Positions 44,254 through 53,575 are shown, numbered from the stretch's first letter. The stretch is 64,000 nt of DNA from Mucilaginibacter celer (GCF_003576455.2 NZ_CP032869.1:3038001-3102000), one strand, 5' to 3'. Translations and numbers: made by a program. Notes: a model not told the origin generated them from the sequence alone.

Positions 44254-45668
44254 CGGGCTAAAAATTGTTTACTGTTTTGGAGATGCTTTTTGTTAAGCTG
44301 TTTGGTTATCAGTGCTGCCGTTATATAAACAAACATGGCCAGCAAAAGTCTGATAGTAAAATGAACAACCAACAATCCGCTTACAAACCAGGCGGCAAGG
44401 GCTGCAACCAGGAAAAACCCGAAGGGCAACAGTCCTATTTTCATTACCTGCTTATTCACCAGCCGGTAGTATAAAAAAGCCTGCAGCAGGTTGGTTGCCA
44501 AAAATGCCAGGGCCGATCCTATCCCACCCAGTAATGGAATAGCTACCAGGTTTAAGCCGATATTGGCTGTAGCACAGGCAACGGTAATGGTAGAAACCGT
44601 TTTATATTTTTTGGCACTGAAACTTACCGACCACAGCAGGTTGATAAAAAACTGGAGCGGGATACAGGCCGAAAGGATCAGAAACTCGGTGGCATTGGTT
44701 GCTCCGTACTTCCCTGCGGTTATCAGGCCTACAAGGGGTGTCCATAAAATATTTAATATCAGCGTAATCAACATCGCTAAAAAAAGTTCAACGCGGTTAA
44801 ATGCGTTTACCCTTTCCTCAAATCCTGTATTTATTTTAACTGCCATCAACCGGGCAAGCCGCGGCAAAATAACCGGGGCGATAATGAGCATGGGCAGGCG
44901 CGACAATTCATAAGCCCGGTAAGCAAAACTGTAATCGGCCAGTACGGCCTTGCTGGCCATAAAACCGAGCAGCAACCAGTCCATCCGCGAGAGGCTCATA
45001 TCAAATATTACCGAAACATATTGTGCCGATGCTTCCTTCAACAATTTTTTATAGGCCTGGAACCGCACCTTGAAAACAAAGCCTGTTTTGGTAATGATGT
45101 AGATCAACAAGGCTAACAGTTCGACAACTGCGGTACAGATCATTGCGGTAACAATGGTGCTTACTTCCAATTGCTTATTGTCGATGAGCCAAACAGCCGC
45201 TACAATGCGTGCGCTGTTGGTTATTACCGCTATGATGCCGTAGGGCGTGAATTTTTCTTTGGCATTTAAATATTGTTTTAGCGGGATGCCGATAAACAGC
45301 AGGCCCTGCGCCACAAAAAACCAGGGGAGTATTCTGTATATACCCGCGCTATCTTTAACCAGCATACTCAACAATAACAAAACCAGCAAAGCCGTAAAAA
45401 AGGCGGCAATAGAATGGAACAGGAAAGCCGCGGCGGCCCAATCTGACCGGCCCGAAGCGGCAATCCGCCTCACCACCACCTGCTCCAATCCGAAACCTAA
45501 AATGGTGGTGATAAAAATAGAAAGGGCATTCATCCAGCTGATGGCCCCGAAACTATCCTTACTTAAATAAACCGAGATGAGGTAAAAGAAAACACTGCCC
45601 AACACCTGCACAGCAAGGGCCTGCAAGCCCGACGAGAAAATTTTTACAAACGCTTTATTCCTGAGCAA
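44250..45668 (-). CDS. Wzx-type polysaccharide flippase
   Basis: A 472-residue polytopic protein of the MATE/MVF polysaccharide-transporter superfamily, with about 12-14 helices. The N-terminus has LQALAVQVLGSVFFYLISVYLSKDSFGAISW, a common Wzx opening, and YSFAYRAYELSRLPMLIIAPVILPRLARLM is the conserved middle part. It should flip lipid-linked repeat units across the inner membrane. The start is a TTG at 45668: an in-frame stop lies seven codons upstream and no usable ATG gives the first helix. It is followed by an overlapping GT4 gene. Confidence 0.87.
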   Translation of the reverse strand: MLRNKAFVKIFSSGLQALAVQVLGSVFFYLISVYLSKDSFGAISWMNALSIFITTILGFGLEQVVVRRIAASGRSDWAAAAFLFHSIAAFFTALLVLLLLSMLVKDSAGIYRILPWFFVAQGLLFIGIPLKQYLNAKEKFTPYGIIAVITNSARIVAAVWLIDNKQLEVSTIVTAMICTAVVELLALLIYIITKTGFVFKVRFQAYKKLLKEASAQYVSVIFDMSLSRMDWLLLGFMASKAVLADYSFAYRAYELSRLPMLIIAPVILPRLARLMAVKINTGFEERVNAFNRVELFLAMLITLILNILWTPLVGLITAGKYGATNATEFLILSACIPLQFFINLLWSVSFSAKKYKTVSTITVACATANIGLNLVAIPLLGGIGSALAFLATNLLQAFLYYRLVNKQVMKIGLLPFGFFLVAALAAWFVSGLLVVHFTIRLLLAMFVYITAALITKQLNKKHLQNSKQFLAR

Positions 45669-45705
45669 TGCCGTGTTTTTTATAGGTTATACCGCCTTTT
45701 TTGCA

Positions 45706-45778
45706 GGCGGGTTGCCTGTAGTATTTTTATAGATCGGATAAATATCCGCAATATCCTGTTAATACCGAGGCAACCATT
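45706..45778. repeat. Small inverted-repeat element, shared with 58.9 kb
   Basis: GGCGGGTTGCCTGT at 45706-45719 faces GGCAACCATT at 45769-45778, forming an inverted GGTTGCC / GGCAACC pair. The same two words occur at 58918-58960 with a shorter centre. Upstream of the flippase gene. Confidence 0.55.
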
Positions 45779-45856
45779 CCATTTTTTGAGCCGTAATTCC
45801 TTTTGAAATAGTAGTTGTGCTAAGCACCGATTGAATAAGATTGGGATAGCGCACAA

Positions 45857-46062
45857 GGGAAATCACTTTTAGAGCAAAACGGCGACATGGGGCACCTACG
45901 GAGCCATGAATCAGCTTCGGAGATATTGCTATAAACACGGTACTCCTAACGGAGTAATAAAATTTAACTGTAAATACCCCGTAGGGGTAACGTGTTTATA
46001 GAAAAAAAATAAAATGCGGTTTAAGGCTCCGTAGGTGCCTCGTGTTCTAAAAGCGATTTCCC
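45857..46062. repeat. Multi-arm palindromic element (cruciform-like)
   Basis: Three nested arm pairs: 45857-45873 with 46046-46062 (one mismatch), 45891-45905 with 46025-46039 (perfect 15 bp), and 45929-45939 with 45991-46001 (perfect 11 bp). They enclose two small hairpins, 45941-45956 (TACTCC / GGAGTA) and 45975-45989 (TACCCC / GGGGTA). Together they give a cloverleaf-like fold filling about half of the gene-less stretch 45669-46094. The downstream gene starts 33 bases after it. Confidence 0.8.
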
Positions 46063-46094
46063 GGCTAAAAAACAAATTAATACAAAAGCGACTA

Positions 46095-47771
46095 ATGACT
46101 GCAGGTTTGCCGGGGTTCGACATCAAAAAATGGAAAAGCTATGCCGATTGGCGGCTGCTTATTTTCCTGCTGCTTTTTATTAATGTAAAAATACCGGTAA
46201 AAGCCGTAGCTATACTTTTTGTATACCTATCCCAGCCCGATTTTAAGTTTGGTTTCCGGCTTAAAAACAGCAGGTTGCCGCTATTTTACCTTCTTGTTTT
46301 CCCGATAGCCGCGATAGCATTTATTACAGATAAAAGCCTTTTCATGCTTAATTACCTGGTTGTATTTGGCTGGGGCATGGCCTGCTGGCTGTTAGCTTTA
46401 CTGGCCATCCATCAGCTTAAATTAATGGTTGATAAATTAAGCACCGAAACCATTTACCATACGTTGATCGTTTTTTTTATCATCAACGCCCTGTTCTCAG
46501 CCGGTAACCTTGCCTACATTATGTGGGTTACCAAAACCATTAACCCCTATACCTTCAGGGGGATGAACCAACAGTATTTTATCAATACCGGCGATAATAT
46601 AGCCGGCATCAGTTTTGATATTTCATCAACCAATGCCATTATATGCGCGTTTGGAGTGCTGTACTTCGTTTTCAAACGCAACCTGCCCATGGTAATTGTT
46701 TGTATGAGTACCCTTGCGCTTACTTACAGCAACCTGGTAAGCATGCTTTTTTCACTGGTGCTGGCCTTCACTTTTATTTTTAAAAGTACCCGCGATCAGA
46801 AAAGCCTCATCGTTGTGGCCATCCTGTTGTATGTGGTTTCGCTGGTGAAAATATCGCCGCAAAATGAAGGCTACATTGATGAGATGATGAAGCAAACCTT
46901 AAGTAAAGCTTCAGCGGCCCATCCAAACGTAAATCCATCAAACCAAACGGGCGGTACCCTAAGCCGTGATGAACAACGCCGGAAATTTGCCCAACAATAC
47001 CTGGATAGCCTGAGCAATGCCGAGGCAAAAAAAGAAAAAACAACTACGCTTGATAAAACCCTGAAAAAATTGCCGCAAACCGGCGATGGCCGGGTATACA
47101 TTCCGCCGCCGGATACGTTTAAGCCCGAATATTTTATCAGCCACGACACCACGCCCGACAGGAAGCAGCTGCTTGATTTTATTAATCAGCACTACGCGCA
47201 ACTGCCTCTTTGCCAGATCAAGGATTACATCCCGCATCAACAGGGAAAAATAACCGGGATGATTCAAACCATCAATTACCTTAAAACACATCCGCAAAAA
47301 AGTATTGTGGGTTTGGGGATAGGCAATTTTTCATCAAAAATAGCTTTCAGGGCAACCGGTGCCGGTATCAGGGGACAGTATTCGCCAAAAAGGGTGTATA
47401 TCCATCCCGCTTTTATGGCCAATCACCTCGATCTGTACCTCTGCTTTTTCAGCAAAAATATCAGCTTCCGCTCGGTGCGCAACAGCCCAAGCTCTACTTA
47501 CGATCAGTTGCTGAGTGAGTACGGCATATTGGGGCTCGTCGGTTTTATGGTGTATTACCTCGGTTACTTTGCCCGGTATTATAAAAAACTGAGTTATGGC
47601 ATCCCTATCCTGATGCTGGCTGCCGGGGTGCTTTTTATCGATTACTGGTTTGAGCAACTTTCGGTAATGGTAGTTTTCGAACTGCTGTTGCTCCTCAATA
47701 TCAAAGAAACTACCCCTACATCTACCTTGAAAACAGAAACAAAAGTTGCGGAGGGGCTTGTATATGCTTAG
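46095..47771 (+). CDS. Polytopic membrane protein, putative glycan polymerase/ligase
   Basis: A 558-residue protein. It has about seven N-terminal membrane helices, a long polar region (about 245-460, with SNAEAKKEKTTTLDKTLKKL), and two C-terminal helices. SIVGLGIGNFSSKIAFRATG and LLSEYGILGLVGFMVYYLGYF resemble the conserved loop and following helix of Wzy/O-antigen ligase proteins. The large inserted polar loop is unusual. An upstream GTG extension lies inside the repeat, so the ATG at 46095 is chosen. Its end overlaps the next GT2 by 8 bases. Polymerase versus ligase cannot be separated by sequence. Confidence 0.65.
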   Translation: MTAGLPGFDIKKWKSYADWRLLIFLLLFINVKIPVKAVAILFVYLSQPDFKFGFRLKNSRLPLFYLLVFPIAAIAFITDKSLFMLNYLVVFGWGMACWLLALLAIHQLKLMVDKLSTETIYHTLIVFFIINALFSAGNLAYIMWVTKTINPYTFRGMNQQYFINTGDNIAGISFDISSTNAIICAFGVLYFVFKRNLPMVIVCMSTLALTYSNLVSMLFSLVLAFTFIFKSTRDQKSLIVVAILLYVVSLVKISPQNEGYIDEMMKQTLSKASAAHPNVNPSNQTGGTLSRDEQRRKFAQQYLDSLSNAEAKKEKTTTLDKTLKKLPQTGDGRVYIPPPDTFKPEYFISHDTTPDRKQLLDFINQHYAQLPLCQIKDYIPHQQGKITGMIQTINYLKTHPQKSIVGLGIGNFSSKIAFRATGAGIRGQYSPKRVYIHPAFMANHLDLYLCFFSKNISFRSVRNSPSSTYDQLLSEYGILGLVGFMVYYLGYFARYYKKLSYGIPILMLAAGVLFIDYWFEQLSVMVVFELLLLLNIKETTPTSTLKTETKVAEGLVYA

Positions 47772-48783
47772 CCCTAAAATTACCGTTTTAATGCCGGCCT
47801 ACAATGCCGGGAAATACATTGGCGAGGCCATCAAATCGGTACTGGAACAATCATTTACCGATTTTGAACTGCTGATAGTGAATGATGGCTCTACCGATGA
47901 TACGCTCAATGTAATTTACTCCTTTAACGATGAGCGGATTGTAGTGATCAGCCAGGAAAACAAAGGTGTAGCCGCCGCCCTCAACACCGGTTTGCAGCAT
48001 GCCCGCGCACCATACATTGCCCGCTTTGATGCCGACGATGTGTGCTACCCCTACCGCCTGCAGGTGCAGTACGATTTTATGCGCTCGCACCCCTACTACA
48101 CCATCATCGGTTCGGGAGTAGATTATACCGATGTGCGTGGCGATTTGATATTCACCTGGCAGCCCGATGCTTTTAGCCATAACGAGATCAGGCAGTTGAG
48201 TTATAAGATCTGCCCTTTTATCCACTCGAGCGTGTTTTACAAAAAGGAAGCTATTTTAAAAGCAGGCGGTTACAATGAACTGGCCTATACTTTTGAGGAT
48301 CATTTTTTATGGGCGGGGATACTGAAACACGAAAAAGCTTTTAACCTCAACCAGCCGCTGATAAAAGTAAGGCTCAATGCCGAATCGATAACCATTGATG
48401 AAAAATGGCGTACCGGCCGGTTCAGGCAAATTAAATACAATACGCTGCGTAAGCTGAGCATTACCGAGGATGAAGGCAGGCAACTGGCCGAGATCGGTAT
48501 CAGGCAGTTATCGCCCCGCATAAAAAAAGGAGCTTACTACGCCTTGCTGGGTAAAAAATACCTGTGGAATAACTATCAGCCTAAAAAAGCGAGAAAGAAC
48601 CTGTTAAAAACTTTGTCGATTAGTCCGCTGCATATCAAAAATTATTTTTTACTGCTGATGTCTTTTTTGCCCGAAAGCACATTGAGCAGGCTTTATCAGT
48701 TAGCCAAGGGCAATTTCCGTTTGGAGGAAGCGGAAATACCTACACCGGTTTTAACGCAAAAAGAGTTGAACTATGGCAGCTAA
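47764..48783 (+). CDS. Glycosyltransferase family 2
   Basis: A 339-residue GT2 enzyme. The GT-A half has KITVLMPAYNAGKYIGEAIKSVLEQSFTDFELLIVNDGSTDDT and the DxD motif in IARFDADDVCYPYRL. An acceptor region YTFEDHFLWAGIL follows with the catalytic ED. The C-terminal part is helical (KKYLWNNYQPKKARKNLLKTL). It should act in the cytoplasm on a lipid-linked intermediate. It overlaps the membrane protein upstream by 8 bases and the GT4 downstream by 11, so it belongs to a tightly coupled operon. Confidence 0.92.
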   Translation: MLSPKITVLMPAYNAGKYIGEAIKSVLEQSFTDFELLIVNDGSTDDTLNVIYSFNDERIVVISQENKGVAAALNTGLQHARAPYIARFDADDVCYPYRLQVQYDFMRSHPYYTIIGSGVDYTDVRGDLIFTWQPDAFSHNEIRQLSYKICPFIHSSVFYKKEAILKAGGYNELAYTFEDHFLWAGILKHEKAFNLNQPLIKVRLNAESITIDEKWRTGRFRQIKYNTLRKLSITEDEGRQLAEIGIRQLSPRIKKGAYYALLGKKYLWNNYQPKKARKNLLKTLSISPLHIKNYFLLLMSFLPESTLSRLYQLAKGNFRLEEAEIPTPVLTQKELNYGS

Positions 48784-49975
48784 CAAAATCAAAATATTTG
48801 TTGATGCGCACTCCTTTGATAAGGAATTTCAGGGAGCGCAAACATTTATCCGCGAGCTTTATAACCGCCTCATCAATGATCACCCGGAGCTGGACATCTA
48901 TATCGGCGCGCGCGATACGGCCAACATCCATAAGCTATTCCCTAAACTGCCCTGGCAAAATATCCTTCAGTATAAAAACCGGGGGGTAAATATCCTGCGC
49001 TTTGTTTTTGATATCCCTGCTTTTATCAAAAAATACCGGTTTGATTTTGCGCATTTTCAATATATCAGTCCGCGAAAAGTGGCGGGGTGCCGGTACATAG
49101 TTACCATGCACGATATGTTGTTTAATGATTTCAGGGAGGATTTTCCGTTGTTGTTCAGCATCCCACGTAATTACCTTTTTGGGCGTAGTTTATTGAAGGC
49201 CGATATCAAAACCACCGTATCCGATTATTCGAAAACCCGTATTTGCGATTATTATGAAATTCCCGGTAGTGAGGTGCATATCATATCAAATGGTGTAAGT
49301 AACTCATTGCTGCAATATCAGGCCTCAAAACAGGAAGCTGTTGATTTGATAGAACAGAAATTCGGCATTAAAAACTTCATCCTGTACACCAGCCGGATTG
49401 AGCCGCGTAAAAATCAGTTACTACTGTTAAAAAAATACCTGAAGCTGAAACTGTATGAACAGGGCATTGGCCTGGTATTCATCGGCAAAGAATCCATCAA
49501 AACACCGGGGCTACGACAACTGATTGCCAACCTTACACCCGAACAACAACAATTTTTTTTGTGGATAAAACAGGCTGAACAACAAGACCTGGCCGCCTTT
49601 TACCACGCCTGCCGCCTGTTTGTTTACCCATCCAAAGCCGAAGGTTTTGGCATCCCTCCGTTGGAGGCGGCTATTTGCGGCGCACCGGTGCTTAGTTCAC
49701 ATACCACGGCCATGCAAAGCTTCGGCTTTTTTAAGCCGCATACTTTTAATCCGGCCGATGAATCATTTTTTGAGCAAAAGCTGTTGCAAATGGCGCTTTA
49801 TCCTCCAACGGCAACTTTTACAAGCTGGGTAGCCGAACAGGTAGCACAGCAATACAACTGGCAAAACAGTAGCACCCTATTTTATAATCTGTTAAAAGTA
49901 AACTACAAACAACATGAAACTGAGCATAGCGATATTAGGCACGCGCGGAATCCCGAACTATTATGGAGGGTTTGA
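48773..49975 (+). CDS. Glycosyltransferase family 4
   Basis: A 400-residue GT-B enzyme. Typical parts are VDAHSFDKEFQGAQTFIRELY at the start, FILYTSRIEPRKNQLLLLKKYL, GLVFIGKES, and the donor-site FVYPSKAEGFGIPPLEAAICGAPVLSS. It resembles the mannosyl/rhamnosyl GT4 branch of polysaccharide clusters. The last 62 bases are shared in another frame with the next gene. The tail after LLKVNYKQHE is not conserved-looking and could be a consequence of a recent frameshift. Confidence 0.88.
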   Translation: MAANKIKIFVDAHSFDKEFQGAQTFIRELYNRLINDHPELDIYIGARDTANIHKLFPKLPWQNILQYKNRGVNILRFVFDIPAFIKKYRFDFAHFQYISPRKVAGCRYIVTMHDMLFNDFREDFPLLFSIPRNYLFGRSLLKADIKTTVSDYSKTRICDYYEIPGSEVHIISNGVSNSLLQYQASKQEAVDLIEQKFGIKNFILYTSRIEPRKNQLLLLKKYLKLKLYEQGIGLVFIGKESIKTPGLRQLIANLTPEQQQFFLWIKQAEQQDLAAFYHACRLFVYPSKAEGFGIPPLEAAICGAPVLSSHTTAMQSFGFFKPHTFNPADESFFEQKLLQMALYPPTATFTSWVAEQVAQQYNWQNSSTLFYNLLKVNYKQHETEHSDIRHARNPELLWRV

Positions 49976-51041
49976 GCATATTTCTGAATATGTATCGGCC
50001 GGGTTGGTACAAAAAGGGCACTCGGTTACGGTTTATAATTCGCACAACCACCCCTATACAGCCGATACCTGGAACGGCGTAAACATAGTGCATTGTTACG
50101 ATCCCGAATACCTGGTGGGTACCGCCGGGCAGTTTGCGTATGATTTTAACTGCATTATGGATGCCCGCAATCGCAAATTTGATGTGGTTTTGCTGATGGG
50201 CTACACCAGCAGCTCGGTTTGGGGACACCTGTATCCATCGGGCAGTACCATCATTACCAATATGGATGGACTGGAATGGAAACGCAGCAAATACTCCAAA
50301 CCTGTTCAAAAATTTTTAAAATATGCCGAAAAGCTGGCCGTAAAACACAGCCAGTATTACATCTCCGATTCGCGGGTGATCCGCTCCTATTTACAGGATA
50401 AATACCATGTAGAGAGCCGCTACATCCCCTATGGGGCCGACTTATTTTCAGAACAGGAACGCGAGCAGTTTGACAAAAGCGAAGTGCTTAAAGAGGATTA
50501 CTTTCTACTGATGGCCCGCATGGAGCCCGAAAACAATATCGAAACCATTTTAGAGGGTTTTAACAACAGTTCATCGCAAAAAAGCTTTATGGTTTTGGGC
50601 GATACCAGCAACCGCTTCGGCAAATTCATCACCCATAAATTTAAAAACGACGATCGCATCCAGTTTAAAGGGGCCAATTTTGATAACTCGGTTGTGCGGG
50701 CATTGCAGAATAACAGCTACCTGTATTTTCACGGGCACAGCGTTGGGGGCACCAACCCATCCTTGTTAGAGGCCATGGCCAGCGAAGCCCTGATAGCCGC
50801 ACATAACAACCCGTTCAATAAATCGGTGCTTAATTCTGATGCTTTTTATTTTGATAACGCGGCCGAGGTGAGGCATTTGGTAGAGAACGTGCAGCGCCAT
50901 GACAACGAACGCGCCATGGTGAAAAACAACCTGCACAAAATACAATACCAGTTTAACTGGGATGTGGTGATAAACGACTACGAAGATTTTATAATAGAAT
51001 GCTACCGCAAGCAAAACGATGGAAAAGCTGCTAAAGCCTGA
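49914..51041 (+). CDS. DUF1972-type glycosyltransferase
   Basis: A 375-residue GT-B enzyme with the DUF1972 N-terminal signature LSIAILGTRGIPNYYGGFEHISEYVSAGL and IITNMDGLEWKRSKYSKPVQKFLKYAE, followed by a GT4-like C-terminal half (YYFHGHSVGGTNPSLLEAM). Such proteins are often rhamnosyltransferases of O-antigen or exopolysaccharide clusters. The start is fixed by the conserved N-terminus, so a real 62-base overlap with the previous gene exists. It overlaps the following polymerase gene by 23 bases. Confidence 0.9.
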   Translation: MKLSIAILGTRGIPNYYGGFEHISEYVSAGLVQKGHSVTVYNSHNHPYTADTWNGVNIVHCYDPEYLVGTAGQFAYDFNCIMDARNRKFDVVLLMGYTSSSVWGHLYPSGSTIITNMDGLEWKRSKYSKPVQKFLKYAEKLAVKHSQYYISDSRVIRSYLQDKYHVESRYIPYGADLFSEQEREQFDKSEVLKEDYFLLMARMEPENNIETILEGFNNSSSQKSFMVLGDTSNRFGKFITHKFKNDDRIQFKGANFDNSVVRALQNNSYLYFHGHSVGGTNPSLLEAMASEALIAAHNNPFNKSVLNSDAFYFDNAAEVRHLVENVQRHDNERAMVKNNLHKIQYQFNWDVVINDYEDFIIECYRKQNDGKAAKA

Positions 51042-52284
51042 GGATACCCTCAATAACCGGATAAGTTATTATTTGGTGGCCTTATTGCTGCTTAGTTTGC
51101 CGTACAACCTGTTTTACAGTCACCTGTTTTTGATAGGCTTGGCGGTGCATACCATAGTGCAGATCCGTAAAGACGACGTTAAACCGGTTTTTACAAAGGC
51201 TACCTTTGCTTTAACAGCTGTGTTTTTTGTAACGCTGTTCAGCATTATTTACACCAGCAACAGGCCCCAGGGCTTTACCGAACTGGGCCGGCAGGTTACC
51301 ATTTTGCTTATCCCGCTGATATGCTGCTTTAACACCCTCGATTTTAAAAAATACCGGGATAACCTGCTGCTCCTTTTTTCGGCAGGGTGTGTTGTTGCCA
51401 TTATCTACCTGTTTTTGCAGGCGCTTTATACCATTCGTTTTTACCATTTGCCTTTCCGGGCGCTGGCCTCGCCGACTTTCACCAACCATAATTTTTCGGA
51501 ACCGCTTGAAATTCATGCCACCTTTTTTTCGATGCAGATAGGCATCGGGCTTATTTACTTTATTTACCGGTTTATTATCCAGTCGCGCGGATGGCTTAAA
51601 ATAGTTTACTTTTTTTGCTGCACTGTACTGGCTGTAGGTATAGTACAATTGAGTGCCAAATCGGTGTTTATAGCTATAATTGTTGTGGTAAATATTGCTG
51701 TACCCCTGTTTCTGTTATCTAAAGGTGTGCGCAAAAAGTTTATTACTGTTGCTGCTTCGGTTTCTTTACTGGTGATAGCGGGCATTTTTACTGCCGATGC
51801 CTTTAAAGACCGCTTCGTTACCGAATTTAAAAAAGACCTCAGCAAACCTACCGATGTTGAATTGACCGACCCGCGACTGGCCCGCTGGAGCGTGGCTTTG
51901 AATGTAGCCGCCCAATCGCCGGTGATAGGGCATGGGGCCGGTACCGAGATTGATTTGCTCCAGGATCCGTTTTTTGATCATCATTTTTACCGCTCATACC
52001 TTGCCGAACTTAACGCACATAACCAATTTATCAGTTTCTTTATTAAATCGGGCGTTATCGGCGTGCTGATTTACTTGTTTGTACTGGTATTTGGCTTCAG
52101 AACGGCCATCATCAAACGCGATATTTTACTACTGAGCTTTATGCTCATCATCACCTGCGTTTCCTTTTCCGAAAACTTTTTGGATGTGGATAAGGGCATC
52201 TTTTTTTACGGGGTATTCTTTTCGCTGTTCTTTTTCTCATCGCAGGCACAACAAACTGAAAATCAACATAAAATTACTGTGTAA
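51019..52284 (+). CDS. O-antigen polymerase/ligase (Wzy/WaaL family)
   Basis: A 421-residue protein with about 11 membrane helices. The Wzy_C-type periplasmic loop is clear: ARWSVALNVAAQSPVIGHGAGTEID, then AELNAHNQFISFFIKSGVIGVLIYLFVL, including the usual R, GxGxGT and NQF pattern. It should polymerise repeat units or attach them to a lipid in the periplasm. It is the second such protein in the locus, so one may polymerise and the other ligate. Its start overlaps the previous glycosyltransferase by 23 bases. Confidence 0.87.
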   Translation: MEKLLKPEDTLNNRISYYLVALLLLSLPYNLFYSHLFLIGLAVHTIVQIRKDDVKPVFTKATFALTAVFFVTLFSIIYTSNRPQGFTELGRQVTILLIPLICCFNTLDFKKYRDNLLLLFSAGCVVAIIYLFLQALYTIRFYHLPFRALASPTFTNHNFSEPLEIHATFFSMQIGIGLIYFIYRFIIQSRGWLKIVYFFCCTVLAVGIVQLSAKSVFIAIIVVVNIAVPLFLLSKGVRKKFITVAASVSLLVIAGIFTADAFKDRFVTEFKKDLSKPTDVELTDPRLARWSVALNVAAQSPVIGHGAGTEIDLLQDPFFDHHFYRSYLAELNAHNQFISFFIKSGVIGVLIYLFVLVFGFRTAIIKRDILLLSFMLIITCVSFSENFLDVDKGIFFYGVFFSLFFFSSQAQQTENQHKITV

Positions 52285-52345
52285 ATTGTTTTGTTACAGG
52301 CAACCCACGCCCGCTTAGCCACGTCATCATTATATATAACCACAC

Positions 52346-53308
52346 GTGAAAAGTATAGCGACAATATCCCGGCAAAACAACAGGCAATTGCTAATTACTC
52401 GTAACAATATTTTAGCTACCCTTGCATATTTTGATATGTGGGATTATCCCCTTACCCGGGGCGAAATTTATCTGTTTTTAGAAAACAAATACGGCCAGAA
52501 CGATTTTGACGAAGCTTTACTTTACATAACAGATAATAAGCTGGTTTTCCGTTTTGATAAATTCTACTCGCTCAAAAACGATTATATGATTGCCGTAAGG
52601 CGCATTAAAGGTAACAAAAAGGCCGCCGAGCTTATTATCAAAGCCAAAGAGGTTGGCGCTTTCCTGGTTAAATTTCCCTATGTGCGCGGCATAGCCATCT
52701 CTGGCTCGCTATCAAAAAACTGTGCCGATGATAATTCAGATATCGATTTTTTCATTATTACCGAAGCCAACCGCCTGTGGTTGGCCCGTACCTTTATGCA
52801 CCTGTTTAAAAAACTTACTTTTTTGGTGGGTAAACAGCATAACTACTGCATGAACTATTTCATTGACGAAGCGCAGCTACAAATAGTTGAAAAAAACATT
52901 TACACCGCTATTGAAGTAGCAACCATCATCCCGGTTGAAGGCGATGCCACCTTCGAAAATTTTTATAAGGCCAACGCCTGGAGCAGCGATTTTTTGCCCA
53001 ATAAATGCATGCGGCTGGCTATTGCAAATCCGTTAAAAAAGCACTGGTATAAGAGTCTTGTAGAAATGTTATTTAACAATCGCTTTGGCAGTTGGCTTGA
53101 TAACACTTTTATGCGCATAACCGCAGGCCGTTGGAACAAAAAAACCGAGCAAAAGAAACTGAATATGCGGGGTACGGTAATGAGCATGGCGGCCAGCAAG
53201 CATTTTGCCAAGCCTTCGCCCGAGAATTTTCAGCGTAAGTTGATTGAAAGGTATAGGTTGAAAGTTTCGATGTTGTTGCAGGAATCGGAAGAACGGTTGG
53301 CGCAGTAA
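52346..53308 (+). CDS. Nucleotidyltransferase-domain protein with N-terminal winged-helix-like part
   Basis: A 320-residue protein. Residues about 20-85 look like a winged-helix module (ILATLAYFDMWDYPLTRGEIYLFLENKY). Residues about 108-140 contain the polymerase-beta-type nucleotidyltransferase signature GSLSKNCADDNSDIDFFII (GS, then DxD). The rest is helical and unassigned. The start is a GTG at 52346. It ends the plus-strand glycosyltransferase run after a 61-base gap. The substrate is unknown; a signalling, regulatory or sugar-modifying role are all possible. Confidence 0.7.
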   Translation: MKSIATISRQNNRQLLITRNNILATLAYFDMWDYPLTRGEIYLFLENKYGQNDFDEALLYITDNKLVFRFDKFYSLKNDYMIAVRRIKGNKKAAELIIKAKEVGAFLVKFPYVRGIAISGSLSKNCADDNSDIDFFIITEANRLWLARTFMHLFKKLTFLVGKQHNYCMNYFIDEAQLQIVEKNIYTAIEVATIIPVEGDATFENFYKANAWSSDFLPNKCMRLAIANPLKKHWYKSLVEMLFNNRFGSWLDNTFMRITAGRWNKKTEQKKLNMRGTVMSMAASKHFAKPSPENFQRKLIERYRLKVSMLLQESEERLAQ

Positions 53309-53346
53309 CTTCCCATCAGCCGCCGCTTGGCTCCAGCCGAGTGGCG

Positions 53347-53575
53347 CGAAATAATATAATAATCCTAACACTGGTCGAAGTTTAGCGACAGCGTATCTTC
53401 GTCCTAAAGTGTTGGAAGCATTCTGCTTCCGAAGCACGGTACCAAAAAAAATTCAATTTAAATAGTTACAAAGTTAAGCTGAAAGCTTAACACAGTTTAG
53501 GTCGAAGTTACGCTGTCGCTAAACTTCAACCAGTGTCGGGTTTACCTCTTCCTCAACGAAATAATATAATAATCC
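53347..53575. repeat. Terminal-inverted-repeat element flanked by 19-base direct repeats
   Basis: A 28-base terminal inverted repeat (53368-53395 with 53509-53536, one mismatch) bounds a 169-base element with an internal GTTAAGCT / AGCTTAAC hairpin. A perfect 19-base direct repeat (53347-53365 and 53557-53575) flanks it. The second copy is the coding end of the methyltransferase gene. It looks like a MITE-type insertion that replaced the gene's original 3' end. Confidence 0.65.

Noticed and set aside
46035..46094. A GTG-initiated extension of the membrane polymerase gene
   Set aside because: The extension runs through the arm of the multi-arm palindrome, and the ATG at 46095 gives a normal membrane-protein start.
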